This document shows, piece after piece, positions 1 through 5,912 of a stretch of DNA of 20,246 nucleotides. A program made the translations under genes and the position numbers. Every line of letters begins with the position of its first letter. Position 1 is the stretch's first letter. The notes under the pieces are model-generated. The model was not told the DNA's origin, searched no databases, and was given only the letters and a program-made list of their open reading frames with translations. Source of the stretch: Sphingobium sp. (GTDB lineage Bacteria; Pseudomonadota; Alphaproteobacteria; Sphingomonadales; Sphingomonadaceae); NCBI GenBank assembly GCA_030148625.1, contig JASBTC010000136.1, positions 1-20,246 of the forward strand, given 5' to 3'.

Positions 1-822
1 CGCGTCGACGCTGCCGCGGACGCTCTGGTCCTTGGGGCTGCGCAGGTTGAACTCGGTGCCGTCGCGGACGGCTTCCATGAACTCGTCGGTGATCAGCACG
101 CCGTGGTGGAGGTTGAGCGCCTTGCGGTTGAAATCGCCCGAGGGCTTCCGGATTTCGAGGAACTCCTCGATCTCGGGATGCGAGACGTCGAGATAGACCG
201 CGGCCGATCCGCGGCGCAGCGAGCCCTGCGAGATGGCGAGGGTCAGCGAATCCATCACGCGCACGAAGGGAATGATGCCGCTGGTCTTGCCGTTCAGGCC
301 GACGGGCTCGCCGATGCCGCGCACGCTGCCCCAATAGGTGCCGATGCCGCCGCCGCGGCTGGCCAGCCAGACATTCTCGTTCCAGGTGTTGACGATGCCG
401 TTCAGGCTGTCGTCCACCGAGTTGAGATAGCAGGAAATCGGCAGGCCGCGTCCGGTGCCGCCGTTGGACAGCACGGGCGTTGCGGGCATGAACCACAATC
501 TGGAGATATAGTCGTAGACGCGCTGGGCATGCGCGGCGTCGTCGGCATAGGCGCTGGCGACGCGGACGAAGAGATCCTGATAGCTTTCGCCGGGCAGGAG
601 ATAACGGTCCTTTAGCGTTTCCTTGCCGAAATCGGTCAACAGTGCGTCGCGCGCATGATCGACCTCGACAGGGAAAGGCTGCGGCATCACCGTCTTGCTG
701 TCGATCGCGGCGCTCTTGCCGTCGGCAGCCTTGCTCTCCGTCTTGGCGGACTTGGTCGGTGCTTCGGTTACGGTTGTTGGCACGTCGCTGCTGCTCTCTT
801 CCCGGGTATCTCTGAAGTCCAT
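1..822 (-). CDS. nrdA: Class Ia ribonucleoside-diphosphate reductase, alpha subunit (N-terminal 274 residues, cut by the window edge)
   Basis: Catalytic subunit of aerobic ribonucleotide reductase, which reduces ribonucleoside diphosphates to deoxyribonucleotides for DNA synthesis; it works in the cytoplasm with the radical-carrying beta subunit. The fragment shows the family's N-terminal catalytic-barrel sequence: MPATPVLSNGG at 112-122, LPISCYLNS at 127-135 with the redox-active Cys131, and ASRGGGIGTYWG at 154-165. Residues 1-55 are a Ser/Thr/Lys/Ala-rich tail. I see no ATP-cone there, although E. coli NrdA has one at its N-terminus. The ATG at 822 is the first start in frame; a GGAG lies 10 bases upstream and no start codon occurs in the preceding open stretch. 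The gene runs off the left edge. NrdE (class Ib) is possible but less likely. Confidence 0.93.
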   Translation of the reverse strand, partial: MDFRDTREESSSDVPTTVTEAPTKSAKTESKAADGKSAAIDSKTVMPQPFPVEVDHARDALLTDFGKETLKDRYLLPGESYQDLFVRVASAYADDAAHAQRVYDYISRLWFMPATPVLSNGGTGRGLPISCYLNSVDDSLNGIVNTWNENVWLASRGGGIGTYWGSVRGIGEPVGLNGKTSGIIPFVRVMDSLTLAISQGSLRRGSAAVYLDVSHPEIEEFLEIRKPSGDFNRKALNLHHGVLITDEFMEAVRDGTEFNLRSPKDQSVRGSVDA

Positions 823-857
823 GATATACGCGCTCCCGTTCCCGATCCGTTCGACTC

Positions 858-871
858 GGGGGCAAGCCCCC
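858..871 (-). other. Short G/C hairpin in the nrdA leader
   Basis: GGGGGC and GCCCCC are separated by two A's, giving a compact perfect inverted repeat about 35 bases upstream of the nrdA start codon. If transcription starts near 1008 it falls in the 5' untranslated region. There is no T-tract, so it is not an ordinary terminator. Its function is unknown. Confidence 0.4.
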
Positions 872-1006
872 AGAATAGCATCTTTCCAGGGGCAGCGGCA
901 CGCGAAATTCGCTCGTTTCCGTCGCTTTTACACAGCGAAACCGTCTGTCGCGATATGGGGTCGCGTTGGCGGTTCTACCAGTGCTTGTGCCCAGCCCCCT
1001 GGATTC

Positions 1007-1022
1007 ACACCATCAATAGTGC
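1007..1022 (-). promoter_or_regulatory. Candidate NrdR box in the nrdA promoter
   Basis: The 16-mer ACACCATCAATAGTGC matches 12 of 16 positions of the NrdR consensus as I remember it (acaCwAtATaTwGtgt) and has the CAC...GTG arms. It overlaps the proposed -10 of nrdA. A weaker relative (8 of 16) lies at 975-990, 32 bp away, about three helical turns, which resembles the paired arrangement typical of NrdR sites. NrdR represses ribonucleotide reductase genes when dATP is high. Confidence 0.45.
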
Positions 1023-1043
1023 CGCATCCGGCAGGCGATGCAA
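1015..1043 (-). promoter_or_regulatory. Candidate nrdA promoter
   Basis: Read on the minus strand, TTGCAT (1043-1038) is followed after 17 bases by ACTATT (1020-1015). The -35 matches TTGACA at 4 of 6; the -10 is weak. Its placement under the NrdR-like box and about 190 bases upstream of the start codon is plausible but unproven. Confidence 0.35.
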
Positions 1044-1064
1044 GACGGTAAATGACGGTTCGAA

Positions 1065-1097
1065 GACTCGGTTCGTCGCTCTTATGACTCGGTTCGT
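1065..1097. repeat. Two 12 bp direct repeats, 21 bp apart
   Basis: GACTCGGTTCGT occurs at 1065-1076 and again exactly at 1086-1097. The 21 bp period puts both copies on the same face of the helix, just upstream of the proposed nrdA -35. Each copy begins with a GACTC (GANTC) methylation site. They could be tandem activator sites. Confidence 0.55.
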
Positions 1098-1216
1098 GGC
1101 AGCGACGAAACGAGGCCGGGGCGCGACGCGCGGACTTCCCTTGGCTTCTGAAAAGGCAAGGGAACGAACGCGGAACAAAAATATTTCGATGAGATCGGGC
1201 CGAACCGGACCGAATG

Positions 1217-1249
1217 GTCATCAATCCGTCATCGATCCGTCATCGAACC
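1217..1249. repeat. Three tandem 11 bp repeats
   Basis: GTCATCAATCC, GTCATCGATCC and GTCATCGAACC follow each other without gaps, differing at one or two bases. The period is one helical turn. The third copy contains the stop codon of the alpha/beta hydrolase gene. Confidence 0.6.
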
Positions 1250-2415
1250 TTCGGCGCGTCGTCGCAGCGGCGTCCGCCGGCAGGCATATGGCCCTGGGCA
1301 AAGGGCAGGGCCTTGTCACGCAGCGCGCCAAGCAGGCGACCGGGCTGTTCGTTCACCAGATAATGGGCCGCGTCGTCGATCACCACCATCTCGGTATAGG
1401 GAGAGCATATCTCGGCGGACAGCGCGACGGCGGCCTCGGTCGGCGCCTGCAGGTCGTAGCGACCCGATACGAAGATCATCGGCACCGCAAAGCGGGTGCC
1501 CAGATTGCGGCGGAAATCCCAGCCGGCCGCCGAACGGATCAATGGCACGCTCCACTCGTCGGAACCGCCCAGCATTGCGAAGATGTCGCTCAAATCCAGG
1601 TCCGGAGAGTTGAGCGCCGTCAGGAGCGTCCAGCGCGCGATATCGCCGCCGCCGCGCGCGTGATGGATCGATCCGCCAAGCGGTACGACGGGGCGCTGGA
1701 TCTTGCCCATCCACGTTGCCAGCGCCTCGACGTCCTGGCCGGGCGGCGGATCGCCCATCGCCGCAACTTCCGCGGCCAGCGCCGAATCGCCGCGCCGTTG
1801 CGCGATGCGGCGAAGCGCCTCCCGTGTCTCGACGAAATTGCGCTCCCAACCCGTCACCTGGCCGAAGCCGACATAGGCGTGGAGCAGGTCGGGACGCCGC
1901 CGGGCCACTTCCGCGCCGAGCAGCGAACCCCAGCTATGGCCGACCAGGATGATCCGCTGCTGATGGAATTTGCGGCGCAGATGCTCGATCAGCGCGATGG
2001 TGTCGTCGACGAGCTGCGCGCGCGTGACCGTGCCGTGCAGCGCCTGGCCGTCGATCGCGGAACGGCCGAAGCCGCGCTGGTCCCACTGGACCACGGTGAA
2101 ATATTCCTCCCAGGGGCGCTGGAACGAATAGGACATGCCGCTGATCGTGCCGCCCGGCCCGCCATGGAGATAGAGCAGCACCGGGTTGTTGCGGTCCTGG
2201 CCGCGGATCGTCACCCATTGGCGTGCGCCGTTCAGCCGGACATAGTTTTTCTGGTCGATGCCGCGCGGCGACACGATGCGGCCCATGGCATAATTATTCT
2301 CGCGCGCCACTGACCGGATGAAGAGCGATGTCGCGATGGCGATGACGAGGACGACCGCCAGGGGCAGGAGCACATAGCGTGCCGCCAGAATCAGAACGCG
2401 CTTCAGCTTCCCCAC
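1240..2415 (-). CDS. Membrane-anchored alpha/beta hydrolase, proline iminopeptidase-like (peptidase family S33)
   Basis: A serine hydrolase of the alpha/beta fold. The N-terminus (about residues 8-33) is one hydrophobic segment, so the enzyme is probably anchored in the inner membrane and faces the periplasm. The oxyanion motif HGGPGG is at 84-89 and the nucleophile elbow GHSWGS at 159-164, with Ser161. The acid is probably Asp321 in GRYD and the base His351 in DDAAH, completing the triad. HGGPGG together with WDQRGFGRS (111-119) is typical of proline iminopeptidases and relatives that remove N-terminal residues or hydrolyse esters and amides. Its length (391 residues) is above the usual 300-330 because of the anchor and a Cys/Arg-rich tail. 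The start is a GTG at 2415 after a purine-rich GGGTGGGGA; the nearby ATG at 2422 is in another frame. The substrate is unknown. Confidence 0.85.
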   Translation of the reverse strand: MGKLKRVLILAARYVLLPLAVVLVIAIATSLFIRSVARENNYAMGRIVSPRGIDQKNYVRLNGARQWVTIRGQDRNNPVLLYLHGGPGGTISGMSYSFQRPWEEYFTVVQWDQRGFGRSAIDGQALHGTVTRAQLVDDTIALIEHLRRKFHQQRIILVGHSWGSLLGAEVARRRPDLLHAYVGFGQVTGWERNFVETREALRRIAQRRGDSALAAEVAAMGDPPPGQDVEALATWMGKIQRPVVPLGGSIHHARGGGDIARWTLLTALNSPDLDLSDIFAMLGGSDEWSVPLIRSAAGWDFRRNLGTRFAVPMIFVSGRYDLQAPTEAAVALSAEICSPYTEMVVIDDAAHYLVNEQPGRLLGALRDKALPFAQGHMPAGGRRCDDAPKVR

Positions 2416-2503
2416 TATCCATCCCCACCCTTATTCTCTGATCGGAAAATCATATCCTCACAGAGACAAGAGTAAAGCGGCAAAGCGGATCGGGGATCCA
2501 AAG

Positions 2504-2523
2504 CGGCGGCGATCGATCCGCCG
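2504..2523 (-). terminator. Weak hairpin downstream of the small membrane protein gene
   Basis: CGGCGG and CCGCCG flank an 8-base spacer that is itself palindromic (CGATCGAT). It sits 11 bases after the stop codon of the gene at 2535-2783. No T-tract follows, so termination is only a guess. The rest of 2416-2534 shows nothing else recognisable. Confidence 0.3.
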
Positions 2524-2534
2524 TTGTCCCGCCG

Positions 2535-2783
2535 TCAGTCTCCCCCCGTGCGCGGTTTGCGGCGCCAGATGCGGAGCCGGTCGAACATGGTGATCCCCAG
2601 ATATGCGGCACCGATCCAGAATATGACTTCGGTCAGCAGCGCTGCGGCCACCACGATCCCGGTGCGGAAGGCGAAACTCGGTTCGAACAGCAACAGCGTC
2701 GTCGCCACCGCGGCCCAGGCGGAAACGACGATGGCGCCGGCAGCAATGATGAGGGTGCGGCGCAGACGGGGATTTCTGATCAT
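2535..2783 (-). CDS. Small two-helix inner-membrane protein of unknown function (82 residues)
   Basis: I do not recognise a family. The protein starts with a basic stretch (MIRNPRLRR) and has two hydrophobic segments, about 10-32 and 36-60, then a basic tail (RLRIWRRKPRTGG). This suggests a small integral membrane protein with both ends in the cytoplasm. The ATG at 2783 is chosen because a strong Shine-Dalgarno sequence, GGGAGGAG (2797-2790), lies six bases upstream; a longer frame reaching 2867 has no such signal. It is divergent from the glutathione S-transferase, and the 191 bp between them contains a perfect palindrome that could control either gene. Confidence 0.7.
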   Translation of the reverse strand: MIRNPRLRRTLIIAAGAIVVSAWAAVATTLLLFEPSFAFRTGIVVAAALLTEVIFWIGAAYLGITMFDRLRIWRRKPRTGGD

Positions 2784-2900
2784 GATGGTCTCCTCCCGGA
2801 TCGATCGTTTCCCGATTAGTCGCCGGCTGGTGCCGTCTTCTTTCAGCTGCGTGCGAAAAAAATCCACGATCGCGCCGTTCCTGATCGGCTGCCGGATAAT

Positions 2901-2921
2901 CTGCTTGCAAAATGCAAGCAG
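2901..2921. promoter_or_regulatory. Perfect 21 bp palindrome, probable operator between divergent genes
   Basis: Nine-base arms CTGCTTGCA and TGCAAGCAG surround AAA, with no mismatch. A GATAAT sequence (2895-2900) directly precedes it and could be a -10 element. Its size and symmetry suit a dimeric winged-helix repressor such as the MarR or HxlR families; that assignment is a guess. It lies 54 bases upstream of the glutathione S-transferase start and 118 bases upstream of the divergent membrane protein gene. Confidence 0.6.
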
Positions 2922-2974
2922 TCAGCCTAGCCGCCTGCGGGTCATATCATGGGCACGGAAAGGCAGGTGGCATC

Positions 2975-3625
2975 ATGGCGCTCGAACTCTTCTCGCATCC
3001 TTTCTCCTCCTATTGTCAGAAGGCGCTGATCGCGCTGTTCGAGAATGATATTCCCTTCACCTACCGCATGCTCGAGGATGAGGGCGTGGGCGGGGAACTG
3101 GCGCGGATCTGGCCGCTCGGTCGCTTCCCCGTGCTGCGCGAGGGCGATCGCGTCGTGCCGGAGGCGACGATGATCGTCGAATATCTCGATGTCCATTACC
3201 CCGGACCGACGCGGTTCATCCCCGAGGATCGCGATGCGGCGATCTCGGTGCGCATGATGGATCGTTTCTTCGACAATTATATCGCCACCCCGCAGCAGAA
3301 GATCGTCTTCAATTCGCTGCGCGACGAAGCCACTCGCGATGCGCATGGCGTGACCGAAGCGCAGGCCATGTTGGACAAGGCCTATCGCTGGCTCGACGGT
3401 TATATGGATGGCCGCGAATGGGCGGCGGGCGATTTCGGCCTGGCCGATTGTGCGGCGGCGCCGCAGCTCTTCTATGCCGACTGGACCTATGCGATCCCGG
3501 AGGAATTCGCGAACGTTCATGCCTATCGCCAGCGGCTGATCGAACGGCCGAGCTTCGCGCGCGCCATCGACGAGGGGCGGCCCTATCGATCCTATTTCCC
3601 GCTGGGGGCGCCCGACCGCGATTAA
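2975..3625 (+). CDS. Glutathione S-transferase family protein
   Basis: A soluble 216-residue enzyme with the two-domain glutathione transferase layout: a thioredoxin-like N-terminal domain (about 1-80) and an all-helical C-terminal domain. The N-terminal domain shows LFSHPFSSYCQK (5-16), where a Ser or Cys near residues 11-14 would be the catalytic residue. It also has RFPVL with the cis-proline at 52, and PEATMIVEYLD (62-72) at the glutathione gamma-glutamyl site, where the usual Glu-Ser is Glu-Ala. Such enzymes conjugate or reduce electrophilic compounds with glutathione. The ATG at 2975 follows GGCAGGTGG; an upstream in-frame ATG at 2912 would add 21 non-family residues and lies inside the palindrome. 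The nearby operator suggests inducible expression. The substrate is unknown. Confidence 0.88.
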   Translation: MALELFSHPFSSYCQKALIALFENDIPFTYRMLEDEGVGGELARIWPLGRFPVLREGDRVVPEATMIVEYLDVHYPGPTRFIPEDRDAAISVRMMDRFFDNYIATPQQKIVFNSLRDEATRDAHGVTEAQAMLDKAYRWLDGYMDGREWAAGDFGLADCAAAPQLFYADWTYAIPEEFANVHAYRQRLIERPSFARAIDEGRPYRSYFPLGAPDRD

Positions 3626-3666
3626 TATCGGGTCTCGATTGAGCATGACTCGTCGAGAACCGATAT
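3625..3666 (+). terminator. Long hairpin immediately after the glutathione S-transferase stop codon
   Basis: Fourteen-base arms (3625-3638 and 3653-3666) pair with one mismatch around a 14-base loop; the left arm starts at the last base of the TAA stop. No T-tract follows, so it may block 3' decay rather than end transcription by itself. Confidence 0.45.
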
Positions 3667-3694
3667 CAGCCCGCGCGGCGCTTGAACGAACCGA

Positions 3695-3718
3695 TCGAGG
3701 ATGCGTCAGCATCTTCGA
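3695..3718 (+). promoter_or_regulatory. Dyad over the -35 region of the probable fumarase promoter
   Basis: TCGAGGATGC and GCATCTTCGA form ten-base arms (one G:T-type mismatch) around GTCA. Eight bases downstream is TATAAG (3726-3731), a good -10 element. The -35 position would fall inside the dyad and is poor (GCGTCA), as expected for a site that depends on an activator or is covered by a regulator. Confidence 0.4.
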
Positions 3719-3770
3719 GATCGCGTATAAGGCGCGTCGCCGGCGCGATGTGCAACCGGGCCATTTCCAC

Positions 3771-3811
3771 CTGCGGCGGAGCGCGATAAGGGGACGCGAC
3801 TCCGCCCGCAG
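3771..3811 (+). promoter_or_regulatory. Large hairpin in the fumarase leader, abutting the ribosome-binding site
   Basis: CTGCGGCGGAG (3771-3781) pairs with CTCCGCCCGCAG (3800-3811) with one bulged base, and is extended by CGCG pairs (3782-3785 with 3795-3798). The loop is ATAAGGGGA. The Shine-Dalgarno sequence AGGGAAAG begins at the last bases of the 3' arm, so folding could limit ribosome access to the fumarase start at 3823. Confidence 0.45.
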
Positions 3812-3822
3812 GGAAAGACCGA

Positions 3823-5340
3823 ATGACCGTCATCAAGGAAGCCGACCTGATCGAGAGCGTGGCCGACGCGCTCCAGTTCATCTCCTACTATCACCCGATG
3901 GATTATATCCGCGCGCTTGGTGCCGCCTATGAGGCGGAGGCTTCGCCCGCGGCGAAGGACGCGATCGCGCAGATCCTGACGAACAGCCGTATGTGCGCGG
4001 AGGGGCATCGCCCGATCTGCCAGGATACCGGCATCGTCACCGTGTTCGTCAAATGGGGCCAGGATTGCCGGCTGGAATCGGACAAGTCGCTCCAGCAGGT
4101 GATCGATGAGGGTGTGCGCCGCGCCTATCGCAATCCGGAAAATCCGCTGCGCGCCTCGATCCTGGCCGATCCCGCCTTTGGCCGGGTGAACACCAAGGAT
4201 AACACGCCCTCGGTCCTCCATGTCGAGATGGTGCCCGGCAGACAGTTTTCGGTCGATGTCGCGGCCCAGGGCGGCGGCAGCGAGAACAAGTCCAAGTTCA
4301 AGATGCTCAACCCGTCCGACTCGATCGTCGACTGGGTGCTGGAGATGGTGCCACAGATGGGCGCCGGCTGGTGCCCGCCGGGCATGCTGGGCATCGGCAT
4401 CGGCGGCACGGCTGAAAAGGCGGTGCTGCTCGCCAAGGAATCGCTGATGGGCGCGATCGACATGAGCCAGCTCAAGGCGCGCGGGCCGCAGAACAAGCTT
4501 GAGGAACTGCGCATCGAGATCTACGACAAGGTCAATGCGCTCGGCATCGGTGCGCAGGGGCTGGGCGGGCTTTCAACCATCCTCGACGTCAAGATCATGG
4601 ACTGGCCGACACATGCCGCATCGAAGCCGATCGCGATGATCCCCAATTGCGCGGCGACCCGCCATGCCCATTTCACGCTCGACGGATCGGGTCCGGCCTA
4701 TCTGGAGCCGCCCAAGCTGTCCGAATGGCCCGATGTGAACTGGACGCCGAGCAAGGAAGCGATCCGCGTCGATCTCGACACGCTGACGCCCGAGGTGGTC
4801 CAGAGCTGGAAACATGGCGACCGGCTGCTGCTCAACGGCAAGATGCTCACCGGCCGCGACGCCGCGCACAAGCGTATCCAGGACATGCTGGCCAAGGGCG
4901 AGCCGCTGCCCGTCGAATTCGCCGGCCGCGTCATCTATTATGTCGGTCCCGTCGATCCGGTGGGTGAGGAGATTGTCGGCCCCGCCGGCCCGACGACCGC
5001 CACGCGCATGGACAAGTTCACGCGCATGATGCTCGAACAGGGGCTGCTAGCAATGGTCGGCAAGGCCGAGCGCGGCCCGATGGCGATCGACGCGATCCGC
5101 GAACACAAGTCCGCCTATCTGATGGCGGTCGGCGGCGCCGCCTATCTGGTCGCCAAGGCGATCAAGGGATCTGAGGTCGTCGGTTTCCACGATCTCGGCA
5201 TGGAGGCGATCTACGAGTTCGAGGTGCAGGACATGCCGGTGACAGTCGCGGTCGACGCCGAGGGCCAAAGCGTCCACCACCTCGCCCCGCTCGTCTGGCA
5301 GGAGAAGATCCGCAAGGAGAAGCTGCTCGAGGGGGTTTGA
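3823..5340 (+). CDS. fumA: Class I (iron-sulfur) fumarate hydratase
   Basis: Interconverts fumarate and (S)-malate in the citric acid cycle, using an oxygen-sensitive [4Fe-4S] cluster. The 505-residue chain has the usual fused layout: an N-terminal alpha domain (about 1-300) and a C-terminal beta domain (about 315-500). Three cysteines stand where the cluster ligands are expected: Cys66 in RPICQDTG, Cys184 in GWCPPG and Cys276 in PNCAATRH. Other family signatures are DNTPSVLH (126-133), GIGGT (192-196) and GPAGPTTATRMD (387-398). The ATG at 3823 follows AGGGAAAG at good spacing and gives the expected N-terminus. No partner gene adjoins. The leader contains a dyad near the -10 and a hairpin at the ribosome-binding site. 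An insertion-like repeat cassette starts eight bases after the stop codon. Confidence 0.96.
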   Translation: MTVIKEADLIESVADALQFISYYHPMDYIRALGAAYEAEASPAAKDAIAQILTNSRMCAEGHRPICQDTGIVTVFVKWGQDCRLESDKSLQQVIDEGVRRAYRNPENPLRASILADPAFGRVNTKDNTPSVLHVEMVPGRQFSVDVAAQGGGSENKSKFKMLNPSDSIVDWVLEMVPQMGAGWCPPGMLGIGIGGTAEKAVLLAKESLMGAIDMSQLKARGPQNKLEELRIEIYDKVNALGIGAQGLGGLSTILDVKIMDWPTHAASKPIAMIPNCAATRHAHFTLDGSGPAYLEPPKLSEWPDVNWTPSKEAIRVDLDTLTPEVVQSWKHGDRLLLNGKMLTGRDAAHKRIQDMLAKGEPLPVEFAGRVIYYVGPVDPVGEEIVGPAGPTTATRMDKFTRMMLEQGLLAMVGKAERGPMAIDAIREHKSAYLMAVGGAAYLVAKAIKGSEVVGFHDLGMEAIYEFEVQDMPVTVAVDAEGQSVHHLAPLVWQEKIRKEKLLEGV

Positions 5341-5348
5341 TCCAGATT

Positions 5349-5412
5349 CTCCTCCCTGCGCGTAGCGTGGGGAGGGGGACCGCGGCGCGAAGCGGCGTGG
5401 TGGAGGGGAAAT
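5349..5412 (+). repeat. Left 64 bp inverted repeat (L) of the DUF559 cassette
   Basis: This copy is 62/64 identical to the reverse complement of 5775-5838. It folds into two hairpins: an imperfect CTCCC...GGGAG stem, and a stem of ACCGCGGCGC (5379-5388) with GCGGCGTGGT (5392-5401) around GAA. The 3' end carries GGAGGGG (5402-5408), which lies seven bases before the ATG of the endonuclease-like gene and so supplies its Shine-Dalgarno sequence. It begins eight bases after the fumarase stop. Confidence 0.85.
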
Positions 5413-5415
5413 AGG

Positions 5416-5766
5416 ATGCCGGCACCGCGCAAGAGCGTAGAAGACGCCCGTAGATTGCGGCGCGCACTGACCCCACCCGAAGCCATGCTCTGGACATCTC
5501 TGCGAACCCGGCCGCACGGGCTGAAATTCCGTCGCCAGCATCCAATCGGCACCTTCAGTCTCGATTTCTATTGTGCATCGGCACGGTTGGCGATCGAGGT
5601 CGACGGGATGGCGCACGACATGGGAAGCAATCCGCAGCGGGACATGGCGCGAGACGCTCGGATCGCAGAACAGGGCGTGCGGACTCTGCGCATTCCAGCC
5701 AATCTGGTGCGCGATGATATGGATGCGGTCGTTCGGATGATCCTTGCCGAATGTGGCGCAGAATGA
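5416..5766 (+). CDS. DUF559 family endonuclease-like protein (Vsr/PD-(D/E)XK fold)
   Basis: A 116-residue protein with the full DUF559 signature: LTPPEAMLW (18-26), LKFRRQHPIG (36-45), DFYC (50-53), LAIEVDG (58-64), and RDARIAEQG with VRTLRIPANLV after it. Family members are predicted nucleases related to the very-short-patch repair enzyme. Asp50, Glu61 and Asp63 are the likely metal-binding acidic residues, and Glu22 fits the helix position before the core. All core motifs are intact, so the gene looks functional. The ATG at 5416 has GGAGGGG seven bases upstream, which belongs to the flanking repeat. No biochemical role is established that I know of. Being bracketed by inverted repeats suggests it acts on those repeats, which is inference. 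Confidence 0.88.
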   Translation: MPAPRKSVEDARRLRRALTPPEAMLWTSLRTRPHGLKFRRQHPIGTFSLDFYCASARLAIEVDGMAHDMGSNPQRDMARDARIAEQGVRTLRIPANLVRDDMDAVVRMILAECGAE

Positions 5767-5774
5767 CGCATCGC

Positions 5775-5838
5775 ATTTCCCCTCCACCACGCCGCTTCGC
5801 GTCGCGGTCCCCCTCCCCACGCTGCGCGCAGGGAGGAG
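5775..5838 (-). repeat. Right 64 bp inverted repeat (R1) of the DUF559 cassette
   Basis: This is the reverse complement of L with two substitutions, and it starts eight bases after the DUF559 stop codon. Its GGAGGGG end (minus strand, plus 5779-5785) also lies exactly seven bases from an ATG (5771 to 5769), here reading antisense into the endonuclease-like gene. With R2 it forms an inverted pair eight bases apart. Confidence 0.85.
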
Positions 5839-5846
5839 AGGCGCTT

Positions 5847-5908
5847 CTCCTCCCCATCGTCAGATGGGGAGGGGGACCGCGCGACGTAGTCGCGTGGTGG
5901 AGGGGAAT
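5847..5908 (+). repeat. Third, diverged copy of the repeat (R2)
   Basis: The order of blocks matches L, but both hairpin tips are different. The first stem is CTCCCCATC with GATGGGGAG around GTCA, nine perfect pairs. The second is ACCGCGCGAC (5876-5885) with GTCGCGTGGT (5889-5898) around GTA. Both arms changed together compared with L. The strictly shared parts are GGGGAGGGGGACCGCG and CGTGGTGGAGGGGAA. GGAGGGG (5899-5905) again lies seven bases before an ATG (5913). Confidence 0.8.
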
Positions 5909-5912
5909 AGCG

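Larger units (their letters stand above)
823..1239. other. 417 bp region upstream of nrdA, without a convincing gene
   Basis: No credible coding sequence was found here; the open frames lack family-like sequence. The stretch holds elements consistent with nrdA control on the minus strand: a -35/-10 pair (1015-1043), an NrdR-like box (1007-1022), a pair of 12 bp direct repeats (1065-1097), a GGGGGC-AA-GCCCCC hairpin in the probable leader (858-871), and four GANTC sites (853, 1002, 1065, 1086). An 11 bp tandem repeat (1217-1249) runs into the end of the next gene. Confidence 0.6.
5349..5838 (+). mobile_element. Putative minimal element: DUF559 gene bracketed by 64 bp inverted repeats
   Basis: The unit is 490 bp: repeat L, a 3 bp gap, a 351 bp gene, an 8 bp gap and repeat R1 in inverse orientation. 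Nothing else is inside. The tight packing, near-identical ends and insertion between a fumarase and an unrelated transporter gene resemble a MITE- or IS-like unit, or REP elements paired with their own nuclease. I see no target-site duplication (the flanks GATCCAGATT and AGGCGCTTCT do not match) and no known transposase, so mobility is an inference. Confidence 0.5.

Noticed and set aside
928..1224. 98-codon open frame upstream of nrdA
   Set aside because: No recognisable domain or ribosome site, and it overlaps the promoter elements and direct repeats.
2784..2867. Longer start for the small membrane protein
   Set aside because: It would add 28 residues without a ribosome site, whereas the internal ATG has a near-ideal one.
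5349..5908. CRISPR-like array from the three repeats
   Set aside because: The repeats are inverted and diverged, with a gene between two of them and no regular spacers.
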